This document shows positions 6,074 to 8,490 of a stretch of DNA of 8,490 nucleotides, piece by piece (positions within the stretch are counted from its first letter, which is position 1; the number at the start of each line of letters is the position of its first letter). This DNA is from Chloroflexota bacterium (lineage in GTDB: Bacteria > Chloroflexota > Anaerolineae > Anaerolineales > Villigracilaceae). The position numbers were made by a program, and so were the translations under genes. Location of the stretch: positions 1-8,490 of the forward strand of contig JAJYOH010000238.1 in the NCBI GenBank assembly GCA_021796315.1, read 5' to 3'. The notes beneath the pieces are model-generated. The model was not told where the DNA came from, searched no databases, and was given only the letters and a program-made list of their open reading frames with translations.

Positions 6074-6088
6074 TTGGATTTTCTCATA

Positions 6089-6793
6089 TCAAGAAATCGG
6101 CAGGCGAACAGACATGCGGCGCACATCGTCGCCGCGGCGCGCGGAAACTTTCAGGACGAGAACACTGATGTCGTCGGCTGGCCGCTCATCGTCCAGTTTG
6201 ACCGCATAGGCAAGTAATTCGTCAGCCAGTTCTTGTGGCGTCGGATCCTGTTCTTCCTGCAAAGAGCGGATCGTCTCACAGACATCCATCGGCTGGCCGC
6301 GCCTTTCGCCTGCATGAGTTAAACCGTCGGTGTAAATGACAATGGTCAGTCCGGCTTCGAGTTCGATCTCTGTGATGACTGGGCGCACATCACGCGATGC
6401 GCCAAGCGGAACGCTTTCGGCGCTGAGACAATCGATCTGATTGCCGCGCGAGATAAAAATCGGTGCAGGATTGTTGCGCGTCAGGACGATCGTACCGCTG
6501 TGCAAGTCCACCGAAGCAATGTTGAGTGTGCAGATCACCTTGCCTTGTTTGTCGGTGTAAAGCGCATCTGACGCGGCGCGCGCCGCGGCGCCATCGCGCA
6601 CACCTTCAGCCAGCAGGCCGATCACTTTACGGACAACCATCATCGAAACAGCTTTCGCACCGCGTCCCGAAGTTTGTCCGTCAGCCAACACAACCGAAAG
6701 CCCGCCGTTCGGACGTTCGACTACTTCCAGGGTGTCGCCGCTTTCGGAGATGGCATATTTGTTGATCTTGGCAACCGCGATCTGCACTTCCAT
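6089..6793 (-). CDS. SpoIIE/PP2C-type serine phosphatase domain protein
   Basis: Protein of 234 residues resembling the SpoIIE/RsbU class of PP2C phosphatases, which remove phosphate from Ser/Thr of partner proteins such as anti-sigma antagonists in a Mn/Mg-dependent reaction. Metal-ligand motifs are visible: SGD (D20), LADGQTSGRGAKAVS (D38-G39), VIYTDGLTHAG (D156-G157) and PADDISVLVLK (D207-D208), with RNNPAPIFISRG and SVPLGA as typical core strands. There is no attached sensor, GAF, response-regulator or membrane segment, so it is a bare catalytic domain. Start ATG 6793 is chosen because a TAGAAT -10 box (6806-6801) lies just ahead; a more distal GTG at 6841 would not be transcribed from it. 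No ribosome binding site is seen, consistent with a leaderless mRNA. A small ORF and a P-loop protein gene follow on the same strand. Confidence 0.85.
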   Translation of the reverse strand: MEVQIAVAKINKYAISESGDTLEVVERPNGGLSVVLADGQTSGRGAKAVSMMVVRKVIGLLAEGVRDGAAARAASDALYTDKQGKVICTLNIASVDLHSGTIVLTRNNPAPIFISRGNQIDCLSAESVPLGASRDVRPVITEIELEAGLTIVIYTDGLTHAGERRGQPMDVCETIRSLQEEQDPTPQELADELLAYAVKLDDERPADDISVLVLKVSARRGDDVRRMSVRLPIS

Positions 6794-6800
6794 GTTATTG

Positions 6801-6829
6801 ATTCTACAACGTTTCGGGCTTGACGTCAC
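6801..6829 (-). promoter_or_regulatory. Promoter of the phosphatase cluster, predicted leaderless
   Basis: On the minus strand GTGACG (6829-6824, 4 of 6 to TTGACA) and TAGAAT (6806-6801, 5 of 6 to TATAAT) are 17 bases apart. Seven bases separate the -10 box from ATG 6793, so transcription would start at or next to the A of the start codon. The -35 box overlaps that of the divergent rpmF promoter. Confidence 0.6.
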
Positions 6830-6848
6830 TGCCTGATACACTTATAAT
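6820..6848 (+). promoter_or_regulatory. Strong sigma70-type promoter of rpmF
   Basis: TTGACG (6820-6825) and TATAAT (6843-6848) are separated by exactly 17 bases, nearly the full housekeeping consensus. Transcription should begin near 6855, giving a leader of about 60 bases before the rpmF start at 6916. This is the best promoter in the window, as expected for a ribosomal protein gene. Confidence 0.8.
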
Positions 6849-6873
6849 CTGCCCGCTTGATTAGAAATCGTAT

Positions 6874-6893
6874 GGACGGGCAATGGCCCGTCC
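6874..6893 (+). promoter_or_regulatory. Stable hairpin in the rpmF leader
   Basis: GGACGGGC (6874-6881) pairs perfectly with GCCCGTCC (6886-6893) around a 4-base AATG loop; all but two of the pairs are G-C. It ends 9 bases before the AAAGGAG ribosome binding site (6903-6909). GCCCG at 6851-6855, near the transcript's 5' end, could compete for CGGGC (6877-6881), so two folds are possible. No T-tract follows, so it is not a terminator. A ribosomal-protein autoregulatory leader is possible but inferred. Confidence 0.5.
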
Positions 6894-6915
6894 GATGTAT
6901 GTAAAGGAGAAAGTC

Positions 6916-7116
6916 ATGACACCACATCCCAAGCGCAAACATTCCAAGGGCCGCCGCGATCGCCGTCGCGCCCATGATGCTTTGCAAGGGCGCAATCTTG
7001 TGGCTTGCGCTAACTGCGGTTCGATGCGACTTCCGCACACGGTCTGCCCGAACTGCGGGCAGTACATGGGCCGCGAAGTGATCGAGATCAAGAAAGAAAA
7101 GCAAAACCCTGAGTAA
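6916..7116 (+). CDS. rpmF: 50S ribosomal protein L32 (zinc-ribbon form)
   Basis: Ribosomal protein bL32 of 66 residues, a small basic component of the large subunit. The N-terminus has the typical PHPKRKHSKGRRDRRRAHDAL stretch (residues 3-23), followed by C31-x2-C34 and C44-x2-C47, the four zinc-binding cysteines of the C+ form, so this copy does not have the Cys-free structure that replaces it under zinc starvation in some bacteria. Start ATG 6916 has AAAGGAG (6903-6909) 6 bases upstream; an in-frame ATG at 6883 lies in the leader hairpin and would add 11 atypical residues. The gene is alone with its own strong promoter and terminator. In many bacteria rpmF precedes plsX-fabH-fabD; here fabD follows but plsX and fabH are absent. 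Confidence 0.96.
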   Translation: MTPHPKRKHSKGRRDRRRAHDALQGRNLVACANCGSMRLPHTVCPNCGQYMGREVIEIKKEKQNPE

Positions 7117-7121
7117 TTTGC

Positions 7122-7160
7122 AACGAGCCGTGACGAACACGGCTCGTTTGTGTTTATTTT
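7122..7160 (+). terminator. Intrinsic terminator of rpmF
   Basis: AACGAGCCGTG (7122-7132) pairs with CACGGCTCGTT (7138-7148), an 11-bp perfect stem with a 5-base loop, followed by the T-rich TTTGTGTTTATTTT. It lies 5 bases past the rpmF stop codon. If efficient, fabD needs its own promoter or read-through. Confidence 0.85.
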
Positions 7161-7167
7161 GTCAAAG

Positions 7168-7201
7168 AACCTTGCGAAGGTTTTTATGCCTTCGCAAGGT
7201 T
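7168..7201. repeat. 13-bp perfect inverted repeat upstream of fabD
   Basis: AACCTTGCGAAGG (7168-7180) and CCTTCGCAAGGTT (7189-7201) form a perfect 13-bp stem with a TTTTTATG loop. The left copy with two loop bases, AACCTTGCGAAGGTT, is itself a palindrome apart from its GCG centre, so the element is two inverted copies of a self-complementary unit. It ends 17 bases before the fabD start. No T-tract follows on the plus strand (TGATTTCTG). A dispersed repeat or a regulatory stem are the likely options. Confidence 0.65.
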
Positions 7202-7218
7202 GATTTCTGAGGTGTTCT

Positions 7219-8160
7219 ATGAAACTTGATTCCAAAACGACCGCTTTTGTATTTCCCGGGCAAGGCTCACAAACTGTGGGTATGGGGCGCGATCTCGCCG
7301 CGCAATTTCCAATTGCAAAGCAGACATTTGAAGAAGCCGACTCTCTTCTTGGCTTTGCTTTATCCAAAATCATGTGGGATGGGCCGGATACAGATTTGAA
7401 CGACACGCTCAACACCCAGCCCGCGCTGTATGTGCATTCTCTCGCGGCTCAGCGAGTCTTCACGCATCTTTTCCTGGACCTCAAACCGGTCGCGCTGGCC
7501 GGACATTCCCTCGGCGAGTTGTCGGCTCTGGCCGCGTCTGGCGCCTTATCTTTTTTCGATGGCCTGCGACTGGTTCGCACGCGCGGCGAGTTGATGAAAA
7601 AGGCTGGCGAGAAGAATCCCGGCAGCATGGCCGCTATTTTGAATCTCGATATTCCCGCGCTCGAAAAAGTCTGCGCGGAGGCCAGTAAGGAAGGCGAGTC
7701 TGTTCAAGTTGCAAACGATAATTGTCCAGGACAGGTTGTCATCTCCGGTGCGAAGGCTGCCGTCGAACGTGCGATGGCTGGCGCAAAAACTGCCGGAGCA
7801 AAACGCGCTTTGCCGCTGGCCGTTTCGATTGCGGCGCATTCTCAATTGATGGATTCCATTCAAGCGGAATGGAATGCCGCAGTTGACGCGGCAGTCATAA
7901 GTGCCCCATTGATTCCGGTGTTTGGAAATGTCCACGCGAAAGTCATGACAACCGCGGACGAATTGCGCGCCGACATCAAGGCGCAGATGCAATCGCGCGT
8001 GCGCTGGACGGAGTTAGTGCAGAAAATGATCGGAAACGGGATGCGGTCCTTCGTCGAGGTGGGAAGCGGCAGCGTTCTCATCGGGCTGATCCGCCGCATT
8101 GATTCTTCGACGGCGGGCTTCCCGCTAGGTAATCCCGCCGATTTTTCTGCGCTGGAATAA
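7219..8160 (+). CDS. fabD: Malonyl-CoA:acyl carrier protein transacylase
   Basis: FabD moves the malonyl group from CoA to acyl carrier protein, the first committed loading step of type II fatty acid synthesis in the cytoplasm. It has 313 residues, the usual length. Key motifs: FPGQGSQTVGMG (12-23, oxyanion hole), GHSLGE (95-100, nucleophile Ser97), RTRGELM (120-126, Arg122 binding the malonyl carboxylate), VANDNCPGQVVISG (164-177) and AAHSQLM (catalytic His207), with FVEVGSGSVLIGLIRR near the end. GAGGTG (7209-7214) lies 4 bases before ATG 7219. rpmF is upstream but a terminator lies between them. No acpP, fabF or fabG gene is present on either side. Confidence 0.96.
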   Translation: MKLDSKTTAFVFPGQGSQTVGMGRDLAAQFPIAKQTFEEADSLLGFALSKIMWDGPDTDLNDTLNTQPALYVHSLAAQRVFTHLFLDLKPVALAGHSLGELSALAASGALSFFDGLRLVRTRGELMKKAGEKNPGSMAAILNLDIPALEKVCAEASKEGESVQVANDNCPGQVVISGAKAAVERAMAGAKTAGAKRALPLAVSIAAHSQLMDSIQAEWNAAVDAAVISAPLIPVFGNVHAKVMTTADELRADIKAQMQSRVRWTELVQKMIGNGMRSFVEVGSGSVLIGLIRRIDSSTAGFPLGNPADFSALE

Positions 8161-8164
8161 CGAG

Positions 8165-8170
8165 TATAAT
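8165..8170 (+). promoter_or_regulatory. -10 box 5 bases after the fabD stop codon
   Basis: A perfect TATAAT in the context AGTATAATCACGGCGTG. The -35 zone (ATTTTTCTGC) is only T-rich. With the normal 6-7 base spacing transcription would start at about 8177, exactly on a GTG codon that opens a 22-codon ORF, so the transcript may be leaderless. This is probably also the promoter for the aminotransferase gene. Confidence 0.55.
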
Positions 8171-8176
8171 CACGGC

Positions 8177-8245
8177 GTGAGCAATTTGATTGACATCAAC
8201 ACCGTCAACGTTGCCGCGAAAGTTGATGCGGTTCTGTTTGTGTAA
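8177..8245 (+). CDS. Short ORF: ScpB-like N-terminal remnant or leader peptide
   Basis: 22-codon ORF, GTG 8177 to TAA 8243. Its second half, VAAKVDAVLFV, resembles the first helix of the chromosome-segregation protein ScpB (commonly of the form LAAKIEALLFV), but the reading frame stops there and nothing ScpB-like follows. One reading is a remnant of scpB left after deletion of the gene body. Another is a short leader peptide: 9 of its 22 residues are Leu, Ile or Val, and it lies between a promoter and a terminator placed ahead of an aminotransferase gene. The GTG coincides with the predicted transcription start, so it could be translated leaderlessly. It may equally be non-coding. The ScpB likeness is from memory. 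Confidence 0.35.
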   Translation: MSNLIDINTVNVAAKVDAVLFV

Positions 8246-8257
8246 GTGGTGAATGCC

Positions 8258-8293
8258 ATCTGGTCAGGGTTATCCTGGCCAGATTTATTTTTT
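8258..8293 (+). terminator. Strong intrinsic terminator or attenuator ahead of the aminotransferase gene
   Basis: ATCTGGTCAGG (8258-8268) pairs with CCTGGCCAGAT (8274-8284), 11 pairs with one G-T wobble and a 5-base loop, followed by TTATTTTTT (8285-8293). It ends only 17 bases before the aminotransferase start, and no promoter is visible between the two, so the gene must be reached by read-through or regulated antitermination. It could also simply terminate fabD or a lost gene. Confidence 0.85.
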
Positions 8294-8310
8294 GTAAAAG
8301 GAGAATCGGA

Positions 8311-8490
8311 ATGAAGCTGAGCAAACTTGCCAGTGAAATCGCCGAGTCGCCGACCCTGGCGCTGAACGAAGAAGCGCGATTGTTGCGCGAGCGCGGGGAA
8401 GCGGTGATCCATTTGGGCATCGGCGAGCCAAAAAACAAAACGCCGATGGGCGCTATTTTATCGTCGGCGGCAAAGTTGACGGTGTTGATG
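8311..8490 (+). CDS. Class I/II pyridoxal-phosphate aminotransferase, N-terminal part, 3' end outside window
   Basis: First 60 codons of an aspartate-aminotransferase-like enzyme, which transfers amino groups between amino and keto acids using pyridoxal phosphate. The sequence ESPTLALNEEARLLRERGEAV (about residues 12-32) followed by IHLGIGEPKNKTP (33-45) matches the conserved N-terminal arm and the L-x-GEP-x(3)-TP substrate-binding motif of fold type I family I enzymes. AAGGAG (8298-8303) lies 7 bases before ATG 8311. The PLP lysine and the rest of the gene lie beyond the window. The last residues (AAKLTVLM) depart from the AAKL-x-G-x-VKY pattern I expect here, so a single-base frameshift near 8477-8490 is possible. 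Substrate specificity cannot be assigned. Confidence 0.85.
   Translation, partial: MKLSKLASEIAESPTLALNEEARLLRERGEAVIHLGIGEPKNKTPMGAILSSAAKLTVLM

Noticed and set aside
6054..6087. ATG 6087 opening an 11-codon frame after the phosphatase gene
   Set aside because: It ends after 11 codons and is in a different frame from the 60-codon ORF, which has the overlap with the next gene.
6794..6841. GTG 6841 as start of the phosphatase
   Set aside because: It lies upstream of the predicted -10 box, and the added residues do not resemble the family.
6883..6915. Earlier in-frame start for rpmF at ATG 6883
   Set aside because: It is in the loop and right arm of the leader hairpin and would add residues not typical of L32; AAAGGAG directs ATG 6916.
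7546..7992. 148-codon open frame on the minus strand within fabD
   Set aside because: Fully antisense to fabD, which has all catalytic motifs; composition is rich in R, N and C as expected for a shadow.
416..8313. Nearly identical start regions AAAAGGAGAATCG(A/G)AATG at 415-431 and 8297-8313
   Set aside because: Noted as a possible duplicated translation signal, but the match is short and dominated by the ribosome binding site consensus, and the genes are unrelated.

Overview
This window looks like ordinary chromosome from a member of the Chloroflexota, most likely class Anaerolineae. That is inferred from memory of the protein style: a SecD with a Thr/Ala/Pro-rich insert, lipoproteins with Ser/Thr-rich linkers, a GH114 protein, moderate GC content, and AAGGAG-type ribosome binding sites alternating with apparently leaderless starts. 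No marker gene settles the taxonomy. I see no phage, insertion sequence, CRISPR array, tRNA or rRNA.

Layout. 1-758 (+): the 3' end of a thiolase gene, a palindromic repeat, then a stand-alone SCP2 sterol-carrier domain gene; together these are the two halves of the eukaryotic SCP-x fusion. 775-809: a terminator shared by converging genes. 837-1256 (-): a four-helix membrane protein of unknown function, whose -10 box is flanked by an inverted repeat. 1296-1467: non-coding and packed with small palindromes. 1468-2963 (-): a GH114-like lipoprotein gene overlapping a LysE-family exporter gene. 2985-3020: the secDF terminator. 3043-5433 (-): secD-secF, encoding the accessory subunits of the Sec translocon. 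5434-5532: the secD leader and promoter region. 5533-6793 (-): a three-gene cluster of a SpoIIE/PP2C-type phosphatase, a small unknown protein and a small P-loop kinase-like protein, the last two overlapping. 6794-6915: two divergent promoters whose -35 boxes overlap. 6916-8160 (+): rpmF (ribosomal protein L32) and fabD (malonyl-CoA:ACP transacylase), separated by a terminator and a large inverted repeat. 8161-8310: a promoter, a 22-codon ORF resembling the start of ScpB, and a strong terminator. 8311-8490 (+): the 5' end of a class I/II aminotransferase gene.

The coding content is mostly housekeeping: protein export, lipid metabolism, ribosome and amino acid metabolism. The more unusual signals lie between genes. 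They are the possible scpB remnant or leader peptide ahead of the aminotransferase, the back-to-back rpmF/phosphatase promoters with a leaderless phosphatase start, a -10 box framed by an inverted repeat, and several distinct palindromic elements. I find no convincing new multi-gene system; the closest candidate is the phosphatase-small ORF-P-loop cluster.
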